From Bacteriovorax sp. UBA1852 (GTDB lineage: Bacteria > Bdellovibrionota > Bacteriovoracia > Bacteriovoracales > Bacteriovoracaceae): 7,318 nt of DNA. The number at the start of each line of letters is the position of its first letter. Positions within the stretch are counted from its first letter, which is position 1. Of the stretch, positions 1 to 5,617 are shown in pieces. Below the pieces are notes generated by a model, which was not told the origin of the DNA, did not search any database, and worked only from the letters and a program-made list of their open reading frames with translations. The DNA is taken from contig DDIK01000016.1 in NCBI GenBank assembly GCA_002338505.1, forward strand, positions 1-7,318, given 5' to 3'. The position numbers were made by a program, and so were the translations under genes.

Positions 1-447
1 GTGATGATTAGACAAACTCTTGTCGGCAGTGATTATGGAACAATTGATAATAAGACCCTCTTTATTCGTCATGACTATCTTTCATCGTATATTTTTAAGA
101 ATATGAAGAATACGCGTTCGTTAAAGGTTGAAAGTGACTATAATAACCTCTACGCATACTGCGATGATTTAAACTTTTTAAATATTTTGATGGTTAACCT
201 CACTAAAAACTCTGTAAAGATTAAGTTAGAAAATATAAATGATAAATTTGTGTCATTTTATATTGATGAGAAACGATCAAAGAATATTTTAGAGATCGTG
301 AACTCTTATCATGACTTTGATTCATCTATGATTGATAAGCCTATTAAGAAGTTATCCATGAAATCTAATCACGAATATCTTATACCGAAGCGCTCTTATA
401 TTGTGTCCAAGTCGTTAGACAAGAGTGATTTGTGTGGTATGAATTAA
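1..447 (+). CDS. C-terminal part of a degenerate histidine-kinase-like protein (5' end probably outside the window)
   Basis: The reading frame is open from the first base, so the true start probably lies upstream; the GTG-ATG at the edge cannot be confirmed as a start. Counting from base 1, residues 55-73 (DDLNFLNILMVNLTKNSVK) resemble the N-box of HATPase_c domains, whose usual form is D-x-x-x-L-x-x-[IV]-L-x-N-L-x-x-N-[AS]-x-K. The stretch before it (about 23-50) resembles the end of a dimerisation/linker helix and the first ATPase strand. Where the DxGxG box should follow, the sequence is IDEKRS (88-93), with no glycines, and no G2 box is seen. If the family call is right, this domain is unlikely to bind ATP normally. 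The stop codon shares the TTAA palindrome with the stop of the convergent mltF. It is clearly a coding end; the family call is an inference from one motif. Confidence 0.7.
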   Translation: MMIRQTLVGSDYGTIDNKTLFIRHDYLSSYIFKNMKNTRSLKVESDYNNLYAYCDDLNFLNILMVNLTKNSVKIKLENINDKFVSFYIDEKRSKNILEIVNSYHDFDSSMIDKPIKKLSMKSNHEYLIPKRSYIVSKSLDKSDLCGMN

Positions 448-1778
448 TCTTTATAATTATCAAGTAAAATTGAGTAGTATTCTCTTATTCTTCCGACATA
501 TATAACGGGCTCTCTTCCACGAGCATATCCGTATTGTAGTCTCTTGAAATATCTCTTCTTTGATAGGAGAGGAAGTGTCTCACTAACATCTTTCCAAATA
601 TTAGGATTTTTATTTTGCCAAACCGTTAAGCTTCTCGCATCTCTTAAGTGATAGTAACCAACATTATATGATGCTAGGGCCATCCATAGTCGATCTGGGT
701 TCTTTATGTATGGAGGAATCTTATCGATTAGTTTTCTAATATACTTCGCGCCGCCATTAATACTTTGAGTAGCATTTCTTCTGTTTTTAACACCAACGGA
801 CTTTGCTGTACTTCTCGTAAGCATCATCATGCCCCTTACTCCAGTAGGACTCTTTGCATTTGGGTTCCAGTGACTTTCTTGATAAGATATGGCCGCAATA
901 AGTCTCCAATCTAAATCATATTTTCTTGCTGCTTTTTTGAATGTCTTTTTATACTTTTTTAGTCTCGTCTTCATTCTTTTTTTGAAGACTTTAAGATCAT
1001 AGTAATCAAAGTCTTTCATATGATCATAGTAGCGGTGTTCAATTTTACTTAGTTCACCAGACTTAAGAAGGTTTTCAATAATTTTATTTACTTCTCTTGT
1101 AACACTTTTATGAGTTTTTGGTAGTATGCCAACAAGTCCTTCATACCCAAAAGTCTTTTGAATCTTGAGCTCTGGATGCTCTCTTAAACTAATAGAAACG
1201 ATATTTGAGTCGGCAATTGTGCAATCGAGCTCATCCTTCCAAACGAGCTCGAGAAGATCTTGAGAGTTTTGATTTTCTATCTCTTTAAACTTAATCTTAG
1301 GATACTTCTTTTGAAGACTTTTCAGTGTTGTAACATAACTCGTTGACTTCGGGACCTGTATATCTACCTTGGAGAGAGATTCAATATTCTTAATTATAAA
1401 CTTCTTATGACAGACAAGTTGTTGCCTAATAGACTGATAATTCTTTGTTAGATGAAAGAGTCTTTCTCGCTCTTTTGTTCGACTTAGTCCCGCAAGTGCG
1501 ATATCTGATTCACCACCTTTAAGTGATATAATAATGTCGTGGATATTATCTTTTACAACAAAGCGTGGAAGTACCCCAAGACGACTAGCTATTATTCGTC
1601 CGAGTTCATAGTCAATTCCGGCTGGATTTCCATCTTTATCGATATAATAAGTTGTTGGAGAGTTCTTGGTTGCTATGACAAGTTCTTTTCTTTTTTGAAT
1701 GAATGTAAGAGAGTCAATACTATAGGTTACCACTTGTGAGCAAGTCAAAATGATCGATAGTAAAATAGTTTTATACAT
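444..1778 (-). CDS. mltF: Membrane-bound lytic murein transglycosylase F (MltF)
   Basis: This enzyme cleaves the MurNAc-GlcNAc glycosidic bond of peptidoglycan to give 1,6-anhydro-muropeptides in the periplasm. The 444 residues show the full MltF architecture. A short hydrophobic N-terminus (1-20) is followed by an SBP_bac_3 ligand-binding domain (about 31-255, with GIDYELGRIIASRLGV at 54-69) and an SLT domain (about 275-440). The catalytic glutamate is E301 in ESHWNPNAKSPTGVRGMMML (301-320), and ASYNVGYYHL (369-378) and YVGRIREYY are the other SLT landmarks. In the MltF family the SBP domain is known to regulate the lytic domain in response to cell-wall ligands. C13 lies in ILTC, a poor lipobox, so lipidation is uncertain. 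The linker at 263-286 is unusually Lys/Arg-rich. The ATG is the only possible start near the signal segment; its ribosome site is weak (AAAGAAAG about 15 nt upstream). It lies 53 bp after the Hsp20-like gene, probably in one transcript, and its stop overlaps the convergent gene by 4 bp. Confidence 0.92.
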   Translation of the reverse strand: MYKTILLSIILTCSQVVTYSIDSLTFIQKRKELVIATKNSPTTYYIDKDGNPAGIDYELGRIIASRLGVLPRFVVKDNIHDIIISLKGGESDIALAGLSRTKERERLFHLTKNYQSIRQQLVCHKKFIIKNIESLSKVDIQVPKSTSYVTTLKSLQKKYPKIKFKEIENQNSQDLLELVWKDELDCTIADSNIVSISLREHPELKIQKTFGYEGLVGILPKTHKSVTREVNKIIENLLKSGELSKIEHRYYDHMKDFDYYDLKVFKKRMKTRLKKYKKTFKKAARKYDLDWRLIAAISYQESHWNPNAKSPTGVRGMMMLTRSTAKSVGVKNRRNATQSINGGAKYIRKLIDKIPPYIKNPDRLWMALASYNVGYYHLRDARSLTVWQNKNPNIWKDVSETLPLLSKKRYFKRLQYGYARGREPVIYVGRIREYYSILLDNYKD

Positions 1779-1831
1779 ATTTACTAATCGTCTTTCTTTA
1801 AATGGGTCTTTAATTTATTTAGTTGATTTCT

Positions 1832-3007
1832 CTATAATTTAGCGATGTTAAAGGTCAGGACGCCTTCATTATAGTTTCTTGTTATCTTCTTGGAGTCCAT
1901 AATCTTATCAACATCAAGCCTCTTTGTGAGTACCTCGCTTCTTCGAGTTTTGTTGACTTCACCGTCTTGTGAAGTTGTTTCATCACGATAGTTTCTTGTT
2001 AATGAAATGTGTAAGTCTCTTTGCTGTGCTGTTAGGTTAACTAGCTCTTGCTCATGCTCAGGAACATCAATCTTAACTTGATATGAATTAGGGAATTCAA
2101 GAATTTTTGGTCTCAACTCAGTGACATTGTAGAAGTCGTCTTGAGATTTACTGAGAGTTTGGTTTTTGAGTTCGCTATACTTAGATACGAGTGACTTTAT
2201 TTCACTTTCAAACTTGTCTTTTATTCTTGATAGTATACTCTTTTGGTTTTTCTCTAAATTATTGTACTTCTCTTTGAATGAGATTCTCTTTTGTTTTAAT
2301 ATTTCTTGGTGATGAGACTCTATATTTTTAAGCTCAGTTTCTTGAGAAGTTACTCGCTGACGATAGTTAAGTTGGTGCTTTCTTTCTTCTGTTGTGACTT
2401 TCTTGTTGTGATCATTTACAAGCTCTTCAACCTTATCTTCGTGCAATTGCTTTGTGCGATTGATATCTTGCTGGTTCTCAATTCCTATGGATCTGATTTG
2501 TCTGGCATTATTTCGCGATATTTCATCAGCTCTTATTTTACTCTCGAAGTTCATCGACTTTATTTCATATTCAGAGTCTTTTTTTAGATTTGAGACCTGT
2601 TCATTAGATTTATTAAGAATCTCTTCACTTTTTGCCAGATTATCATTGTAGATATGATTATATTTATCTTTGAAAACAGCATTGGTATTTTGTATTTGTG
2701 TTTGATAGTTGTTAGTAAGAAGTTCTTTCTCTTTTGCGAGAGACTCTTTATGATTACCCAATTCCGATTTGAGCTTTTCAAGTTGTAGCTCTTTGCTCTT
2801 AATTGAGTTTGCTATCTGTGCTCTATTTTTTTCTTCTTGATCGGCTAGATCTATAACACCCTCTGTTTTAGTATTCTTTACTTTTTCATTATAGAGCTCA
2901 TTAAGATTCTTGATCTCAGACTCTTTCTTTGCAATGAGATTTCGATGGGTGTTATTAAGTTTGGCCAGATAGTCTCTGTTTGCCTGTTCAGCAGCTTTTA
3001 ACTTCAA
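1832..3007 (-). CDS. Long coiled-coil protein with C-terminal Hsp20/alpha-crystallin domain
   Basis: The 391-residue product has no signal peptide and is probably cytoplasmic. Residues 1 to about 290 are almost entirely Lys/Glu/Asn/Gln-rich with heptad-like spacing of Leu/Ile, as expected of a long coiled coil. Residues about 299-391 match the alpha-crystallin domain of small heat-shock proteins: a first strand (SYQVKIDVPEHEQEL, 308-322), LHISLTRNYRDE (332-343), a Ser/Asp-rich loop, RSEVLTKRLDVDKIM (356-370), and the hallmark final strand EGVLTFNIAKL (381-391). Hsp20 proteins bind unfolding clients without ATP. The chain stops at the last strand, so the usual C-terminal extension with an I-x-I motif is absent, and the coiled coil replaces the usual short N-terminal arm. 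The TTG start is supported by GAGGAG five bases upstream, by the 4-bp TTGA overlap with the preceding stop, and by the lack of any nearby ATG. The Hsp20 call is strong; the client and partner are unknown. Confidence 0.85.
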   Translation of the reverse strand: MKLKAAEQANRDYLAKLNNTHRNLIAKKESEIKNLNELYNEKVKNTKTEGVIDLADQEEKNRAQIANSIKSKELQLEKLKSELGNHKESLAKEKELLTNNYQTQIQNTNAVFKDKYNHIYNDNLAKSEEILNKSNEQVSNLKKDSEYEIKSMNFESKIRADEISRNNARQIRSIGIENQQDINRTKQLHEDKVEELVNDHNKKVTTEERKHQLNYRQRVTSQETELKNIESHHQEILKQKRISFKEKYNNLEKNQKSILSRIKDKFESEIKSLVSKYSELKNQTLSKSQDDFYNVTELRPKILEFPNSYQVKIDVPEHEQELVNLTAQQRDLHISLTRNYRDETTSQDGEVNKTRRSEVLTKRLDVDKIMDSKKITRNYNEGVLTFNIAKL

Positions 3008-3285
3008 GGATTCTCCTCGTCATTTTGAAGCTTCTTTAATGGGTCACTGCAGATATCTTTCTTTCCAGTGTGACCTTTACACATCCAAGTCTTTAAGAGA
3101 TCAACCCTTAAAGCATCATTTCCACCATGATACGCGATATAAGAAACAGGATCTAGAGTTGAAGTGATGACGTGACTTGATGGAGTCCTGCCTGGATCTT
3201 TGGGAGCGACCATGTACTGATAGACTCTGTATTCTGCACTGACTACCAGTGAGAGAAATATACTACTGAAGATGTGAGTTAGCAT
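3004..3285 (-). CDS. Small unknown protein with N-terminal hydrophobic segment and Cys/His C-terminal block
   Basis: I do not recognise this 93-residue protein. Residues 4-17 (HIFSSIFLSLVVSA) form a hydrophobic segment that may be a signal peptide cut after A17 or a membrane anchor. No basic residue precedes it, while R20, K29 and R33 follow, so an N-out/C-in anchor is also possible under the positive-inside rule. The middle is Pro/Ser/Thr-rich, followed by a compact block, LDPVSYIAYHGG (44-55), with C69, H72 and C79 in WMCKGHTGKKDIC. The block looks like a conserved small domain, perhaps metal- or disulfide-linked, but no family is claimed. The ATG is directly preceded by an in-frame TAG, and AAGGA lies 10 nt upstream. 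The gene overlaps the end of the upstream gene by 23 bp and the TTG start of the Hsp20-like gene by 4 bp, which suggests coupled translation of the three genes. Confidence 0.8.
   Translation of the reverse strand: MLTHIFSSIFLSLVVSAEYRVYQYMVAPKDPGRTPSSHVITSTLDPVSYIAYHGGNDALRVDLLKTWMCKGHTGKKDICSDPLKKLQNDEENP
3013..3018 (-). promoter_or_regulatory. Shine-Dalgarno site GAGGAG ahead of the TTG start of the Hsp20-like gene
   Basis: On the minus strand GAGGAG is followed by AATCC (5 nt) and TTG at 3007. The site lies inside the 3' end of the upstream gene, and the TTG overlaps that gene's TGA stop as TTGA. Ribosomes ending the 93-residue gene can therefore restart here. Confidence 0.8.
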
Positions 3286-3568
3286 CTAGTAAGCTTCCTT
3301 CCACAAGTTCAAGCAGGGCCCTTGCAACAATATTTTTCTCTGAAATGTTAAGACTAGAGAAAAGAATTTTTTGTTTTTCAAGATTATCATGATGAGATAT
3401 CTTTTTAAGTAAGTTCTTCGCTTTTAATTTATCTGTTTTTGTAAGTTTTAGACTTGCAGCTCCGAGGTAATCAACTTCACTATCAAAGATTGGATAATAA
3501 CCGTTAGTACCAAAGTGAATAAGTCTCTTAATCGAGTCATGTCTTTTTAAAAATGATAATTCAACCAA
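3263..3568 (-). CDS. Unknown 101-residue protein, first gene of the leftward operon
   Basis: No family is recognised. The product has no signal peptide or membrane segment. Residues 1-45 contain a short aromatic/Gly stretch (HFGTNGYYPIFDSEVDYLG), and residues 45-92 look mainly helical and charged, ending in an amphipathic stretch (NIVARALLELVEGSLLD). It could be a small soluble partner or regulator of the downstream genes; this is inference from position only. The TTG start is chosen because a perfect AGGAGG sits five bases upstream and no ATG lies nearby in frame. Its 3' end overlaps the next gene by 23 bp, so it heads the leftward four-gene unit ending in mltF. No convincing leftward promoter was found ahead of it. 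Confidence 0.8.
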   Translation of the reverse strand: MVELSFLKRHDSIKRLIHFGTNGYYPIFDSEVDYLGAASLKLTKTDKLKAKNLLKKISHHDNLEKQKILFSSLNISEKNIVARALLELVEGSLLDANSHLQ

Positions 3569-3735
3569 ATGTTCCTCCTGAGTCTACTCTTAAATTTTAG
3601 AACATTAATTAGGCAACAGCGTAGCGGGCAAGTGTTTCCCTCACGTTATTTCGACATGTTAGTGGCCAAAAACTTAACTGTAAGACTTTTTTACTTTAGA
3701 CCTGTATTTTTTACCGCAACAAATATATCAGGTAC
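3569..3735. other. Divergent intergenic region, leftward leader
   Basis: The full gap between divergent genes runs 3569-3800. This leftward part must hold the promoter of the four-gene minus-strand unit, but no clear -35/-10 pair was found. A minus-strand TAAAAT (about 3595-3600) could be a -10, but it lacks a recognisable -35. The part at about 3612-3670 is visibly more GC-rich than its surroundings and holds an imperfect dyad (GGGCAAGTGTTTCCC, 3626-3640) and two GGCAA copies (3612 and 3627). These may be protein-binding sites; that is unproven. No structural RNA was recognised. Confidence 0.4.
3574..3579 (-). promoter_or_regulatory. Shine-Dalgarno site AGGAGG ahead of a TTG start
   Basis: On the minus strand AGGAGG is followed by AACAT (5 nt) and TTG at 3568. 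The perfect anti-16S complementarity and ideal spacing decide the TTG start of the 101-residue gene. Confidence 0.8.
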
Positions 3736-3764
3736 TTGAATTCCCAATCTCCATTGGGTACAAT
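3736..3764 (+). promoter_or_regulatory. Sigma70-type promoter of the rightward barrel/zinc-ribbon operon
   Basis: TTGAAT (-35, 3736-3741) and TACAAT (-10, 3759-3764, five of six matches to TATAAT) are separated by exactly 17 bp. The predicted transcription start is near 3771, giving a leader of about 30 nt before the ATG at 3801. That placement argues against the in-frame TTG at 3768 as the start of the gene. Confidence 0.65.
3743..3758. promoter_or_regulatory. Perfect inverted repeat in the promoter spacer, candidate operator
   Basis: CCCAAT-CTCC-ATTGGG is a perfect 6-bp inverted repeat with a 4-bp centre. It occupies 16 of the 17 bases between the -35 and -10 boxes. A protein bound here would cover the promoter, so repression is the simplest reading. 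The 17-bp spacer is not the stretched 19-20 bp spacer typical of MerR-type activation. The binding protein is not identifiable from this window. Confidence 0.5.
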
Positions 3765-3800
3765 TTCTTGTGTTTAATGCTAGTAAAGCAAGGAAGGTTT

Positions 3801-4718
3801 ATGAAAGCATTTATTATCTCTTCATTATTTATTTTTGGTTCATCGTATACAAGCGCTTTAGTTGACTATACGGACTCATCTGACTATCAACCTATAAAGT
3901 CCTCAGTTAAGAGAGCTCCAAAACCTCGTATTACCAAACGTGCTGCTCCTTCAGGACGAAGATCATCAGGTGGTAAGAAGTATTTTGAATTTTCATCGAT
4001 ATTTTCAAATACAGATTATAAAGCTGCTGAAAAGGAAGGAAAGTTTGATCGACTAGATCTCAAGTCTCGAATCAATACAGACTATAAGTTCTTCTTAGAT
4101 CTGAGCTATCCTATGTACTCAGGAAGGATATCTTCCAATCAAAAAGATACTTCTTATCAAGGAGGGAATCCTAAACTTGTTCTAGGCCTTAATTGGTTTG
4201 AGTTTGGACAGGGTAGTGAGGCACTATCGATTGATATGCACGCTGGAGTAGCACTTGAAGGAAGTTCTGAGTTTGCTGCAAAGAGAACTGATAAGATCCT
4301 TGGGATTTCAAGTTCAAAGAGAATCTCTAATGTAGGACTATCTTTTGGGATGGATTACACTTTTACAGGTTCATCTAAAGACGAATCGGCGGTTGATATT
4401 GGCAATATTCAGTCTCTATATCTTGAAACTGGAATTATCGTTTCTTCTGACATTGTATTTGTCATTAGAGCACAAAACATAACCATCAATTCTTCAAATG
4501 ATTTAATAAGAGAAAATAGACTTAAAGAAGACATTAAATACTCAGTCATTGAGCCTAAAATGAAACTTAGAATGTCTAGTATGGTTGATCTTATTATGCA
4601 GGCTTCTTTTAGAATGAGAAGGCCTAAGTCCGAAGAACTATCGACAGGACTTGGTGTTTGGGATCTCAATGGAGCTTATGGTAATTCTATAGGCGCAGGC
4701 CTTGAAATAAAAATATAA
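3801..4718 (+). CDS. Probable outer-membrane beta-barrel protein, unknown function
   Basis: The 305-residue product has a clear signal peptide (MKAFIISSLFIFGSSYTSA, likely cut after A19). A strongly basic Pro/Ser/Gly-rich linker follows (about 33-60, with KRAPKPRITKRAAPSGRR). The rest, about 60-305, is a series of alternating polar/hydrophobic strands separated by Gly/Ser/Asp/Asn turns, for example LKSRINTDYKFFLDLSY (87-103), KLVLGLNWFEF (125-135), NVGLSFGMDYTF (177-188) and NSIGAGLEIKI (295-305). This suggests about 10-12 strands and an outer-membrane barrel. The C-terminal residue is Ile rather than the common Phe. The ATG at 3801 is chosen over an upstream in-frame TTG at 3768 because AAGGAAGG (3790-3797) precedes it, the signal peptide begins there, and the TTG lies at or before the predicted transcript start. 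It is probably cotranscribed with the next gene. Barrel is an inference from strand pattern; substrate unknown. Confidence 0.82.
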   Translation: MKAFIISSLFIFGSSYTSALVDYTDSSDYQPIKSSVKRAPKPRITKRAAPSGRRSSGGKKYFEFSSIFSNTDYKAAEKEGKFDRLDLKSRINTDYKFFLDLSYPMYSGRISSNQKDTSYQGGNPKLVLGLNWFEFGQGSEALSIDMHAGVALEGSSEFAAKRTDKILGISSSKRISNVGLSFGMDYTFTGSSKDESAVDIGNIQSLYLETGIIVSSDIVFVIRAQNITINSSNDLIRENRLKEDIKYSVIEPKMKLRMSSMVDLIMQASFRMRRPKSEELSTGLGVWDLNGAYGNSIGAGLEIKI

Positions 4719-4729
4719 AGCGGTTATTA

Positions 4730-5608
4730 GTGCGTATTCTCGATAAAGAAATTTATTATTGTAAGAGTTGTAAGAAAGTCTCAAACTCTCTTGACTCACT
4801 TCTCTTTATAGAAGAAGGGTCACCCGTTTCATTTTGTAGCGAAGACTGTATTGAGCAATTTTATTCACCTCTAGTAGATTTCTTTAATAAAGAAATGACA
4901 AAGACTAGAAGTGATATGGGGCTTCTTGATGAGCCTGCACTAGACTACCTCGAAAGCCCTTCGCTTGTGCAAAAGCATATGAAGCGTCCTGATGAAATTT
5001 ATCGCTTTGAGAATCAATTAAAAGAAGAGTACTATGCTCTGGTCTCAAAATTTGAGAATGACGGAGACGAGTTTGAGTTTATAAGTCTTTGTTTCATCTT
5101 TAATAAGGCACCGTCTTTCATTTTTGCAATCACCTCAACTTCTGATGCTGCCTTTGCGGCCTTATTTAAGCGTGGTGAAAAGATTGAGTCCATTAGTGAC
5201 TTTTATGAGTCACAAATAGCGACGGAGCTGCAAATTGATGAAGAAGTGATGAAGAATGTCGAGTTTAAGAAGAACTCCTTCTTGGCCGAACATCTTGAGC
5301 TTAGAAAAGATTTTGATATACCTTTTGAAAAGTTCGAGATGTATATAGATTATTTTGAAAAGACTCTAGAGGGTCCAGATGAGCTCTATCTTGGAGAAGA
5401 TGAAGAAGGTGATGAGCAGTATATTTATATAAAGGCTTTCGAAAAGGGCGGTACATCTTTTTTCTATCTCGTTGTCTGTCGACATGAGTTATCTGAAGAT
5501 GGAGAGCATAATATTGTTATGCCTATCATGTCTTTTCCGACAATTGACGGAGATCTATGTGAGCACTACCGTAAAGGAAAGCAAGTTTCTGGAAGTCTCA
5601 AAAATTAA
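4730..5608 (+). CDS. Soluble protein with N-terminal TRASH/MYM-like zinc-ribbon motif
   Basis: The 292-residue product has no signal peptide and is probably cytoplasmic. Its N-terminus carries C11-x2-C14 and C36-x3-C40, the latter in VSFCSEDCIEQFY (33-45). This is close to the pattern of TRASH/MYM-type treble-clef zinc domains, which bind metal and often protein or nucleic acid. The rest (about 60-292) is acidic, with a mixed helix/strand pattern and an Asp/Glu cluster at 222-229 (GEDEEGDE), and is not recognised. The GTG start is the first usable start after the upstream stop; it has no good Shine-Dalgarno site, and translation may depend on the barrel gene ending 11 bp before it. Pairing with a barrel gene hints at an envelope-linked role, but the sequence gives no direct function. 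The gene ends 9 bp before a convergent gene. Confidence 0.83.
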   Translation: MRILDKEIYYCKSCKKVSNSLDSLLFIEEGSPVSFCSEDCIEQFYSPLVDFFNKEMTKTRSDMGLLDEPALDYLESPSLVQKHMKRPDEIYRFENQLKEEYYALVSKFENDGDEFEFISLCFIFNKAPSFIFAITSTSDAAFAALFKRGEKIESISDFYESQIATELQIDEEVMKNVEFKKNSFLAEHLELRKDFDIPFEKFEMYIDYFEKTLEGPDELYLGEDEEGDEQYIYIKAFEKGGTSFFYLVVCRHELSEDGEHNIVMPIMSFPTIDGDLCEHYRKGKQVSGSLKN

Positions 5609-5617
5609 CCAATCTTA

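Noticed and set aside
1539..1739. 66-codon plus-strand ORF inside mltF
   Set aside because: It is antisense to the conserved SBP domain of MltF and has no independent support.
2306..2781. Several ORFs of 65-93 codons inside the coiled-coil gene on both strands
   Set aside because: They are out-of-frame shadows of a long Lys/Glu-rich gene and lack ribosome sites.
3672..3692. CTTA-ACTG-TAAG hairpin with T runs on both sides, terminator-like
   Set aside because: The stem is only 4 bp and A/T-rich. It is too weak for an intrinsic terminator and lies between divergent genes, where none is expected.
3656..3739. A 27-codon plus-strand ORF in the divergent gap
   Set aside because: There is no Shine-Dalgarno site, and it runs into the -35 region of the promoter; it is probably chance.
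3768..3800. In-frame TTG start giving a 316-residue version of the barrel protein
   Set aside because: It has no ribosome site, lies at or before the predicted transcript start, and would put extra residues ahead of a clear signal peptide. ATG at 3801 has a good purine site.
4409..4669. 86-codon minus-strand ORF inside the barrel gene
   Set aside because: It is antisense to a well-supported coding region with a signal peptide and shows no recognisable features.
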